Shown: positions 6,812 through 11,500 of the stretch, in pieces
How the letters are laid out: each line of letters starts with the position of its first letter
How positions within the stretch are numbered: position 1 is the first letter of the stretch
NCBI GenBank assembly: GCA_002399435.1
Contig: DHDO01000071.1
Span: forward strand, 19,461-30,960
Source: Firmicutes bacterium UBA4874
Lineage (GTDB): Bacteria; Bacillota; Clostridia; Caldicoprobacterales; DTU083
Direction of reading: 5' to 3'
DNA: 11,500 bases
The notes under the pieces: generated by a model
Databases searched by the model: none
What the model was told of the DNA's origin: nothing
The model's input: only the letters and a program-made list of their open reading frames with translations
Translations under genes and position numbers: made by a program

Positions 6812-7200
6812 TCAAGACTTCCCCCACCTGTTTTATAAATTGAAAAGCCTCTTATTACTCCCTGATCCATATCTTTTTTTACATGGTCTGTAACCGACTC
6901 GATAATGAACAGACTGAGTTCAGTTTCCTTTCCCATGGAATTCTTGTTGCCGACTCCATCGATGGCCTTTACATGAACTGTCATACTGTGACGATCCTCA
7001 TGGATCAGGAAATCGAACGTCAGGAAAGTAACCCCGGAAATCTGGTTCATCAGATAGATACCCGCTTCCGAGACAGACACTTTCAGGTCTTCGATCTCAT
7101 CCACACGGAAATCCAGCCGGTTGGCAATGGCGGAGGTGGTTAATCTGGCAACGGATATATACTCCGGCTTTGCCGGCAGTTTTAAATTTATCTCATCCAT
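6808..7200 (-). CDS. rsbW: RsbW-like anti-sigma factor with degenerate ATP-binding site
   Basis: By position and by its N-terminal half (LPAKPEYISVARLTTSAIANRL, DEIEDLKVSVSEA; residues 8-46) this is the RsbW anti-sigma partner. The 130-residue length is near normal. The ATP-binding blocks are not there. Where RsbW has SEACTNAVQHAY, this has SEAGIYLMNQ, with Y49 in place of the magnesium/ATP-binding asparagine. Where RsbW has a glycine-rich GGLGLYLME, this has TELSLFIIE (93-101). The DEG block is replaced by KAIDGVGN (78-85). It may still bind the sigma factor and RsbV but is unlikely to phosphorylate RsbV. I chose the ATG at 7200 (GGAG 7 bases upstream, inside the end of rsbV). The stop overlaps the sigB start. 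The frame is intact, so this is not a simple pseudogene. Confidence 0.82.
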   Translation of the reverse strand: MDEINLKLPAKPEYISVARLTTSAIANRLDFRVDEIEDLKVSVSEAGIYLMNQISGVTFLTFDFLIHEDRHSMTVHVKAIDGVGNKNSMGKETELSLFIIESVTDHVKKDMDQGVIRGFSIYKTGGGSLE

Positions 7201-7204
7201 CTTC

Positions 7205-7522
7205 TCACTCCTGTGCCTCAATCATAAATACCTTGTCCAACCCGGTGATTCGGAATATCTTTTGAATATACGGCTTCAGATTCCGGATTGTAATGTTTCC
7301 GTCATAATCCTTAACGTGGCGTAGTGCACTGATCAGCACTCCCAGCCCGGTACTGTCGATATACTTCAGATCTTTGCAGTCAATCCGTATATCTCCTTTT
7401 TTTTGTTCCAGCAGGCCCAGCAGTTTTGATTTCAGCTCGGGTGCATTATAAATATCGATCTCTCCGGAAAGAGAGATGTTCCAGGAATTGTCCTGTTCCT
7501 TCCATTCTTGCAGGATATCCAT
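7205..7522 (-). CDS. rsbV: Anti-anti-sigma factor RsbV (STAS domain)
   Basis: A 105-residue STAS-domain protein that, when unphosphorylated, binds the anti-sigma factor and frees the sigma factor. GEIDIYNAPELKSKL (20-34) and YIDSTGLGVLISALR (54-68) are the family blocks. S57 in IDSTGLG is the expected phosphorylation site and is present. The sequence is closer to RsbV than to SpoIIAA (GEIDIYNAP against GELDHHTAE; IDSTGLG against MDSSGLG). I chose the ATG at 7522 because AAGGAG is 8 bases upstream; a GTG at 7531 in frame overlaps that site. First gene of the rsbV-rsbW-sigB operon, preceded by an extended -10 promoter. Confidence 0.93.
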   Translation of the reverse strand: MDILQEWKEQDNSWNISLSGEIDIYNAPELKSKLLGLLEQKKGDIRIDCKDLKYIDSTGLGVLISALRHVKDYDGNITIRNLKPYIQKIFRITGLDKVFMIEAQE

Positions 7523-7582
7523 AGGATTCACTCCTTATCTTGTCAATTAACCCTTTTTGCAACACCATTCATCATGTTACAC

Positions 7583-7615
7583 TGTGTATTATAACACAAT
7601 AAATGAAAATGGGAA
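7583..7615 (-). promoter_or_regulatory. SigA-type promoter of the rsbV operon with a flanking palindrome
   Basis: On the minus strand TTCCCA (complement of 7610-7615), a 16-base spacer and TATAAT (complement of 7588-7593) with a TGT extension form a good extended -10 promoter. The -10 box sits exactly between TGTGT (7583-7587) and ACACA (7594-7598), a 5-bp inverted repeat that could be a repressor site. No SigB-like promoter was found ahead of rsbV. Confidence 0.6.
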
Positions 7616-7633
7616 GATGGGAAGAAGAAATGG

Positions 7634-7662
7634 TTGACAGTATGAATGAAATGCTGTATATT
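7634..7662 (+). promoter_or_regulatory. Strong SigA promoter of the tRNA operon
   Basis: TTGACA (7634-7639), a 17-base spacer and TATATT (7657-7662) form a near-consensus promoter 25 bases ahead of the first tRNA. It is divergent from the rsbV promoter; the two -35 boxes are about 20 bases apart. Confidence 0.85.
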
Positions 7663-7687
7663 ATTGTAGGTCATCCGAGAAGTGCAG

Positions 7688-7764
7688 CGGGGCGTAGCGC
7701 AGTTTGGTAGCGCACCTGGTTTGGGACCAGGGGGTCGCAGGTTCGAATCCTGTCGCCCCGACCA
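7688..7764 (+). tRNA. tRNA-Pro (anticodon TGG)
   Basis: The 77-base cloverleaf has the acceptor stem CGGGGCG/CGCCCCG, discriminator A and encoded CCA (7762-7764). The anticodon stem CCTGG/CCAGG closes the loop TTTGGGA, giving anticodon TGG at 7722-7724. The T-loop GTTCGAATC is canonical. First gene of the four-tRNA operon. Confidence 0.97.
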
Positions 7765-7767
7765 TTG

Positions 7768-7842
7768 GACCCCTTGGTCAAGCGGTTAAGACATCGCCCT
7801 TTCACGGCGGTAACAGGAGTTCAAATCTCCTAGGGGTCACCA
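7768..7842 (+). tRNA. tRNA-Glu (anticodon TTC)
   Basis: The 75-base cloverleaf has the acceptor stem GACCCCT/AGGGGTC, discriminator A and encoded CCA (7840-7842). The anticodon stem TCGCC/GGCGG (one T-G wobble) closes the loop CTTTCAC with anticodon TTC at 7801-7803. It starts 3 bases after tRNA-Pro. Confidence 0.97.
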
Positions 7843-7852
7843 TTTTTACCAT

Positions 7853-7929
7853 GGGCCTTTAGCTCAGTTGGTCAGAGCAACCGGCTCATAACCGGTCGGT
7901 CCGGGGTTCAAGTCCCTGAAGGCCCACCA
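7853..7929 (+). tRNA. tRNA with CAT anticodon, probably tRNA-Ile2 (alternatively elongator tRNA-Met)
   Basis: The 77-base cloverleaf has the acceptor stem GGGCCTT/AAGGCCC, discriminator A and encoded CCA. The anticodon stem ACCGG/CCGGT closes the loop CTCATAA with CAT at 7887-7889. It is not an initiator: the 1-72 pair is a normal G-C. The C4-G69 and C5-G68 pairs and the body resemble Bacillus tRNA-Ile2, whose C34 is changed to lysidine by TilS, more than Bacillus elongator Met. That choice is inference; the tRNA call itself is firm. Confidence 0.9.
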
Positions 7930-7931
7930 TT

Positions 7932-8007
7932 GCCTCGGTAGCTCAGTCGGTAGAGCAGTAGACTGAAAATCTATGTGTCGGTGGTTCAATTCCGCCCCGA
8001 GGCACCA
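7932..8007 (+). tRNA. tRNA-Phe (anticodon GAA)
   Basis: The 76-base cloverleaf has the acceptor stem GCCTCGG/CCGAGGC, discriminator A and encoded CCA (8005-8007). The anticodon stem GTAGA/TCTAT closes the loop CTGAAAA with GAA at 7965-7967. Last gene of the tRNA operon, 2 bases after the preceding tRNA. Confidence 0.97.
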
Positions 8008-8020
8008 TTTTGAAAGCATT

Positions 8021-8046
8021 AAAAAAAGGCTGGAGTGCAGCCTTTT
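8021..8046. terminator. Bidirectional terminator between the tRNA operon and spoVA
   Basis: AAAAGGCTG (8024-8032) and CAGCCTTTT (8038-8046) form a 9-bp stem with a 5-base loop. On the plus strand it is followed by CTCTTCTTTATT and ends the tRNA operon. On the minus strand it is followed by seven T and ends the spoVA operon, whose stop codon is about 30 bases away. Confidence 0.88.
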
Positions 8047-8074
8047 CTCTTCTTTATTGAGTTTTCCCATCTTT

Positions 8075-8428
8075 TTATCCCTTCGGATGAAAGATCAGTG
8101 ATGCAATAAAGCCAAAAATAATCGCGGCAGAGATTCCGGCGCTTGTTATTTCAAATATCCCGGTCAGAACGCCTATGATGCCATCCCTTTCCGCTTCTGC
8201 CATGGCTCCCTTAAGCAGGGAATTTCCAAAGCTGCAGATAGGGGTTGTGGCCCCTGCACCGGCAAATTCCACCAGAGGATCATACAGGCCAAGGCCTCCA
8301 AGAACAGCACCGGCAACCACCAATGCCGTCATGGTGTGCGCCGGAGTCATGTGAAATAGATCCATCATAATCTGGCCTACCGCACAAATTCCTCCGCCTA
8401 CCAGGAAAGCCCATAAATATTGTTTCAT
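8075..8428 (-). CDS. spoVAE: Stage V sporulation protein AE (SpoVAEb type)
   Basis: A 117-residue inner forespore membrane protein of the SpoVA channel that moves Ca-dipicolinic acid into the forespore and out at germination. It has several hydrophobic segments (about 4-25, 34-50, 55-72, 84-112). The motif [26 protein letters not shown] (46-70, read in pieces) is typical. I chose the ATG at 8428 because AAAGGAG is 7 bases upstream; a TTG at 8434 in frame is too close to it. It starts 12 bases after the spoVAD stop and is followed by the terminator at 8021-8046. Confidence 0.93.
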   Translation of the reverse strand: MKQYLWAFLVGGGICAVGQIMMDLFHMTPAHTMTALVVAGAVLGGLGLYDPLVEFAGAGATTPICSFGNSLLKGAMAEAERDGIIGVLTGIFEITSAGISAAIIFGFIASLIFHPKG

Positions 8429-8440
8429 TTCCAATCTCCT

Positions 8441-9448
8441 TTACTGTATAGACTCGATCGATACCGCATGAGAAATACACGGTATGCTTTGCTTCTGCTG
8501 ATAGGACAAAGGCGACAGGAGGGCGCCCGTTGCGGCGATCAACATTCTTTTCAGTTCCCCCCGCCTCATCCGGTTCAATAAGTTTCCGTAAGTAACGGTT
8601 GCACTGCAGGCACAGCCGCTTCCGCCTGAAAACACTTTGGGATTTTTCCCGTAAATCAGCATCCCGCAGTCCGTATACAAACCTTCCCGTAATTGGATTC
8701 CATGTTTCTGAAAGAGTTTGTTGGCAATGGCATAGCCGGTAAATCCAAGATCGCCTGTTGCGATCAGGTCGTAATAGTCCGGTTCGATATTCATCTCCTT
8801 CAAATGGGTTTCTATGGTATCCACTGCAGCAGGAGCCATTGCTTCTCCCATATTGAATGGATCCTTTACGCCCATATCCACAACATGGCCGATGGTTGCC
8901 GATGTGACTCTCGGTCCATTGCCTTCTTTCCCAAGGATTGCCGCACCAGCTCCCGTTACCGTCCATTGTGAAGTAGGAGGTTTTTGGGCGCCGTATTCCG
9001 TCGGATAACGGAATTGTTTTTCCGTAGCTGCATTATGACTTGCCGTAGCCGTAAGAATGTAATTGGCACCGCCATTGTCCAGCAGTTTGCTGGCGACCGC
9101 CAGCCCCTCCATGGAAGTGGAACAGGCTCCAAACATTCCTATATAGGGAATAGCCAGGGATCTTGCAGCAAAACTGCTGGCTGTAATTTGATTATCCAAA
9201 TCACCGCTTATCAGAAAATTAATATCCTGACTCTGCAATCCGGCTTTTTCCAGCACTTTTTGGCAGGCATGCTCCAACAATTTGACTTCTGCCTTTTCAA
9301 AGCTGTTCTGCTTCAGCCAGATATCATCATGAAACGCATCAAAATCATCTGCCAGAGGGGATTTGGATTCAAAGGGACCGCCTATTGCTGCAGAAGCCAG
9401 GATAACAGGCGGATTGTCAAATCTCCAGGATTGCCGTCCTACCAGCAT
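8441..9448 (-). CDS. spoVAD: Stage V sporulation protein AD (SpoVAD), thiolase-fold DPA-binding protein
   Basis: A soluble, thiolase-fold component of the SpoVA system that binds dipicolinic acid at the forespore membrane. The 335-residue length is normal. Thiolase-like blocks are visible: GMFGACSTSMEGLAVAS (104-120, with C109), NGGANYILTATASHNA (125-140) and SGGSGCACSATV (274-285). D260-C261 in YTDCGML correspond to the aspartate-cysteine pair reported in the Bacillus DPA pocket. The ATG at 9448 overlaps the spoVAC stop (TAATG) and has GGAGGG just upstream, so the two are translationally coupled. Confidence 0.97.
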   Translation of the reverse strand: MLVGRQSWRFDNPPVILASAAIGGPFESKSPLADDFDAFHDDIWLKQNSFEKAEVKLLEHACQKVLEKAGLQSQDINFLISGDLDNQITASSFAARSLAIPYIGMFGACSTSMEGLAVASKLLDNGGANYILTATASHNAATEKQFRYPTEYGAQKPPTSQWTVTGAGAAILGKEGNGPRVTSATIGHVVDMGVKDPFNMGEAMAPAAVDTIETHLKEMNIEPDYYDLIATGDLGFTGYAIANKLFQKHGIQLREGLYTDCGMLIYGKNPKVFSGGSGCACSATVTYGNLLNRMRRGELKRMLIAATGALLSPLSYQQKQSIPCISHAVSIESIQ

Positions 9449-9924
9449 TATATCCCTCCTATCGCTTTGATGGTCAACTTGATAATGGCAACAACAAAGG
9501 CTGAAAAGGTTCCAAACACAATGACCGGTCCGGCTATTTTGAACATATTGCCGCCTACGCCCAATACATAACCTTCGCTTCGATGTTCAATGGCTGCCGA
9601 TGCAATACTGTTGGCAAAGCCGGTAATCGGTACGGCTGTGCCTGCGCCTGCCCATTGGGAAATATGATCATAAACTCCCAATCCTGTGAGAAGGGCAGAT
9701 AGCATAATGAGTACGGCAGATCCCGGGTTACCCGCCTGTGATTTCTCAAAATGAAAAAAATGTATAAATATTTCCTGCAGCCCCTGCGAAAATGTGCAGA
9801 TCAAACCGCCTGCTAAAAATGCCCGTATGGTATTGGGGACAACTTTGCGCTTTGGAACGGTTTTTTTAGCCAATTCCTGATATTCCTTCTGAGCAGGTGT
9901 TGCTTTCTTTTGATTCCCTGTCAT
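9448..9924 (-). CDS. spoVAC: Stage V sporulation protein AC (SpoVAC)
   Basis: A 158-residue membrane protein of the SpoVA channel; the Bacillus homologue behaves as a mechanosensitive channel. It has a positively charged N-terminal tail (1-31), then hydrophobic segments at about 32-55, 67-88, 92-112 and 130-152. GLGVYDHISQWAGAGTAVPI (81-100) and GFANS (102-106) closely resemble the same part of SpoVAE (GLGLYD, AGAG, FGNS), so the two are paralogues. The ATG at 9924 has a modest ribosome binding site (GAAGGG). First gene of spoVAC-AD-AE. The spoVAA and spoVAB genes found in Bacillus are absent, as is usual in Clostridia. Confidence 0.95.
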   Translation of the reverse strand: MTGNQKKATPAQKEYQELAKKTVPKRKVVPNTIRAFLAGGLICTFSQGLQEIFIHFFHFEKSQAGNPGSAVLIMLSALLTGLGVYDHISQWAGAGTAVPITGFANSIASAAIEHRSEGYVLGVGGNMFKIAGPVIVFGTFSAFVVAIIKLTIKAIGGI

Positions 9925-9963
9925 GGAAGAACCCTTCTTTCTTTATCAATGGATTTTCCTTTT

Positions 9964-9992
9964 TAGTATTCCTTCCATATAGCAAATCATTC
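9964..9992 (-). promoter_or_regulatory. SigG-like promoter of the spoVA operon
   Basis: On the minus strand GAATG (complement of 9988-9992), a 17-base spacer and AATACTA (complement of 9964-9970) fit the SigG consensus GNATR-N17-18-CATNNTA with one mismatch (A for C in the -10). It lies 40 bases ahead of the spoVAC start codon. It agrees with forespore expression of spoVA in Bacillus. Confidence 0.65.
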
Positions 9993-10018
9993 AAAAAATC
10001 AATTCCATTCGTTTGCAT

Positions 10019-10047
10019 AAAAAAAACGCCGTGAATAAACACGGCGT
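10019..10047 (-). terminator. Rho-independent terminator after the S1 gene
   Basis: ACGCCGTG (10026-10033) and CACGGCGT (10040-10047) form a perfect 8-bp G/C-rich stem with a 6-base loop. On the minus strand it is followed by eight T. It lies about 90 bases after the S1 stop codon and upstream of the spoVA promoter. Confidence 0.9.
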
Positions 10048-10089
10048 AATATAAAGGGGGTCTCAATATATCATTTGTGAGGTCGATTT

Positions 10090-10118
10090 TAGTATGGCCC
10101 CCTGTAATAATTTTATTC
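10090..10118 (-). promoter_or_regulatory. Orphan SigF/SigG-type promoter between the S1 gene and its terminator
   Basis: On the minus strand GAATA (complement of 10114-10118), a 17-base spacer and CATACTA (complement of 10090-10096) match the SigG consensus at every defined position. GGCCATACTA also fits the SigF -10 pattern. No gene starts between it and the terminator at 10019-10047, so it would make either an RNA of about 65 bases or, with read-through, a longer spoVA leader. Confidence 0.5.
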
Positions 10119-10138
10119 CTTATCTTTGATCTTTATCT

Positions 10139-11500
10139 TCAATCTTTCTTATTTTTCGGGAAAAAGTCGCCCATACGAACGGTCATTTCCTCTTTTACAT
10201 AGGGACTTTCCTTCTGCCTGGGAGCTTCTTCCTGTTTTTTTTCAGCAGCTTCCCGAATGCTGAGGCTGATCCGCCTTTCCTTGGGCTTAACATTCAAAAC
10301 CTTCACAGAGACGGTTTCTCCGGTTTTCAGAACATCCTCCACTTTATTCACGTGCTTGTCGGAAATCTGAGAGATATGAACCAATCCATCCACACCGGGT
10401 TCCAGTTCAACAAATGCGCCAAAGGACGCCAGCCGGACAACTTTTCCTTCAAAAATCTGTCCAGCCGGATACTTTTCTTCAATATTATCCCACGGATGCG
10501 GCTTGGTTTGCTTATAACCGAGTGAGATTCGATTGTTTTCCTGATCGGCAGACAGAACAATGACTTCCACCTTCTGGCCTTCTGAAACGACCTCCTTTGG
10601 GCTCCTGATATGGCCCCATGCCAGATCGGATATATGGATCAGGCCATCCACTCCTCCAATGTCAACAAAAGCTCCAAAATTCGTCAGCCGCTTTACCTCG
10701 CCTGTGATTTTCTCGCCTTCCTGAATATTATCCCAAACCTTCTTTCGCCGCTCCGCAGCTTCCTCTTCCAATATCACTCTCTGGGATGCGACTACCCTGC
10801 TTCTCCTTTTATCCGTTTCCAGAATCCTGAGACGAAGTTCCTGACCAACAAATGTGCTCAGATCCGCTACATAACGCACCGACAGCTGGGAGGCCGGGAC
10901 AAATGCAGAGATTCCCCTTATATCAGCAAGCACGCCGCCCTTGATGACTTCTTTTCCGATCCCCGTGACTTCTTTTTTATTTTGATAAGCGTCTTCGATT
11001 TCTTTCCAGATTTGATGCTTGATGATTTTCTTCTGCGAAAGGACAACATTGCCTTCCCCGTCATTGACCTTCAGAATCTCAACCTTGATCTTGTCACCCT
11101 CATGGAAAGAGTCTTCCACCGTCTTGTCTTCCTGTAAGGCGATTTCATCCCTGGTGACGATACCGTCGGACTTATATCCTACATTTACAATCAATTCATC
11201 AGGAGTAACCTTAAGAACGGTCCCGTTCACCACCTGTCCTGGATGAAGAGATACAATGTCAAAGTTTTCCATCGTTGCATCCTTTGGAGCAGAAGACTCC
11301 TGTTTGGCAGGTTCCACGGTTTCCTGCTCAGAGGGCTTTGCTGCATCGGAAGGCTCGTTTTCGGACCCTTCCATTTCTTCTTTCTCTTCTTTATTTTCAC
11401 CGGCAGATTGTGCTGTACTTTCTTCCGTATGGCTATCCATTTTTTCTTCGACAGTTTCTGCTGTATTTTCCACTATTTCATCTTTCTTTTGATCTCCGGT
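10139..11500 (-). CDS. rpsA: Ribosomal protein S1-type protein, four S1 domains; 5' end beyond the window
   Basis: An RNA-binding protein with four S1 (OB-fold) repeats, which in ribosomes helps bind mRNA. Numbered from a GTG at 11473, an acidic, low-complexity stretch (1-70) is followed by S1 domains at about 78-148, 165-233, 251-320 and 337-407. Repeats 3 and 4 are the most canonical (GEVKRLTNFGAFVDIGGVDGLIHIS and GKVVRLASFGAFVELEPGVDGLVHIS, each read in pieces). The tail (410-444) is charged. The frame has no stop up to the window edge (last residues read TGDQKKDEI), and the GTG has no ribosome binding site. The gene therefore probably continues upstream. In many Clostridia, S1 is the C-terminal half of an IspH-S1 fusion, and the acidic stretch would be the linker. 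The stop is at 10139. Confidence 0.9.
   Translation of the reverse strand, partial: TGDQKKDEIVENTAETVEEKMDSHTEESTAQSAGENKEEKEEMEGSENEPSDAAKPSEQETVEPAKQESSAPKDATMENFDIVSLHPGQVVNGTVLKVTPDELIVNVGYKSDGIVTRDEIALQEDKTVEDSFHEGDKIKVEILKVNDGEGNVVLSQKKIIKHQIWKEIEDAYQNKKEVTGIGKEVIKGGVLADIRGISAFVPASQLSVRYVADLSTFVGQELRLRILETDKRRSRVVASQRVILEEEAAERRKKVWDNIQEGEKITGEVKRLTNFGAFVDIGGVDGLIHISDLAWGHIRSPKEVVSEGQKVEVIVLSADQENNRISLGYKQTKPHPWDNIEEKYPAGQIFEGKVVRLASFGAFVELEPGVDGLVHISQISDKHVNKVEDVLKTGETVSVKVLNVKPKERRISLSIREAAEKKQEEAPRQKESPYVKEEMTVRMGDFFPKNKKD

Noticed and set aside
6808..7200. RsbW as a pseudogene
   Set aside because: The frame is intact, near normal in length, keeps the anti-sigma N-terminal half and is coupled by overlaps to both neighbours; only the nucleotide-binding blocks are changed.
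6050..7522. Reading the block as spoIIAA-spoIIAB-sigF
   Set aside because: RsbV-like wording (GEIDIYNAP, IDSTGLGV) and the SigB-like SQMYISR helix fit the stress-type module better; the degenerate kinase would also not fit SpoIIAB.
7517..7545. TTGACA-N17-TATGGA on the minus strand at the rsbV start
   Set aside because: The -10 would overlap the rsbV start codon and ribosome binding site, so RNA from it could not encode RsbV; the extended -10 promoter at 7588-7593 fits far better.
7864..8070. Minus-strand open frame of 68 residues across the last tRNAs
   Set aside because: It is the antisense translation of the CAT tRNA and tRNA-Phe plus the terminator, a well-known type of spurious protein prediction.
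8280..8966. Minus-strand open frame of 228 residues
   Set aside because: It is a shadow in another frame of spoVAD and spoVAE, which have clear motifs and ribosome binding sites; this frame has neither.
1..11500. CRISPR arrays, insertion sequences, integrases or phage genes
   Set aside because: No direct-repeat array, transposase or integrase motif was seen; the content is conserved core chromosome.

Overview
The window looks like chromosome of a spore-forming member of the Firmicutes, most likely class Clostridia. The evidence is the spoVAC-spoVAD-spoVAE set, a YteA-type sporulation zinc-finger protein, an rsbV-rsbW-sigB block, the sepF/divIVA division neighbourhood, strong AGGAGG-type ribosome binding sites and tRNA genes with encoded CCA. 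All protein genes lie on the minus strand. The only plus-strand genes are four tRNAs.

Read in the direction of transcription (high to low coordinates), the layout is as follows. (1) 11500-10139: the 3' part of a ribosomal protein S1 reading frame, open to the window edge and possibly the tail of an IspH-S1 fusion. It ends in a strong terminator. A consensus forespore-type promoter with no obvious gene lies between the stop codon and that terminator. (2) 9924-8075: spoVAC-spoVAD-spoVAEb, tightly coupled, behind a SigG-like promoter, encoding uptake of dipicolinic acid into the forespore. A bidirectional terminator separates this operon from the convergent tRNA cluster. (3) 7634-8046, plus strand: a strong SigA promoter, then tRNA-Pro(TGG), tRNA-Glu(TTC), a CAT-anticodon tRNA (probably Ile2) and tRNA-Phe(GAA). 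(4) 7522-5536: rsbV-rsbW-sigB, then a separate GHKL ATPase gene. The RsbW lacks its ATP-binding residues while the downstream ATPase has them, and the ATPase gene has its own SigB-like promoter. (5) 5429-2286: a membrane-anchored HlyD-like protein, a YggS-type PLP protein, sepF, a 252-base stretch without a recognised gene, then divIVA and a terminator. (6) 2185-8: a YteA-like DksA/TraR zinc-finger protein, then lspA and a RluD-type pseudouridine synthase.

The division block couples Z-ring membrane tethering (SepF), pole/septum marking (DivIVA) and PLP homeostasis (YggS). The lspA-rluD pair is a usual neighbour of it. The ylmG and ylmH genes that often sit between sepF and divIVA in Bacillus are absent.

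The best candidate for something undescribed is the partner-switch block: an apparently ATP-dead RsbW, a cysteine-rich intact kinase in its own cistron, and a SigB-type promoter that would close a feedback loop. The second candidate is the orphan forespore promoter ahead of the S1 terminator. Most of the remaining window is well-known housekeeping and sporulation content.
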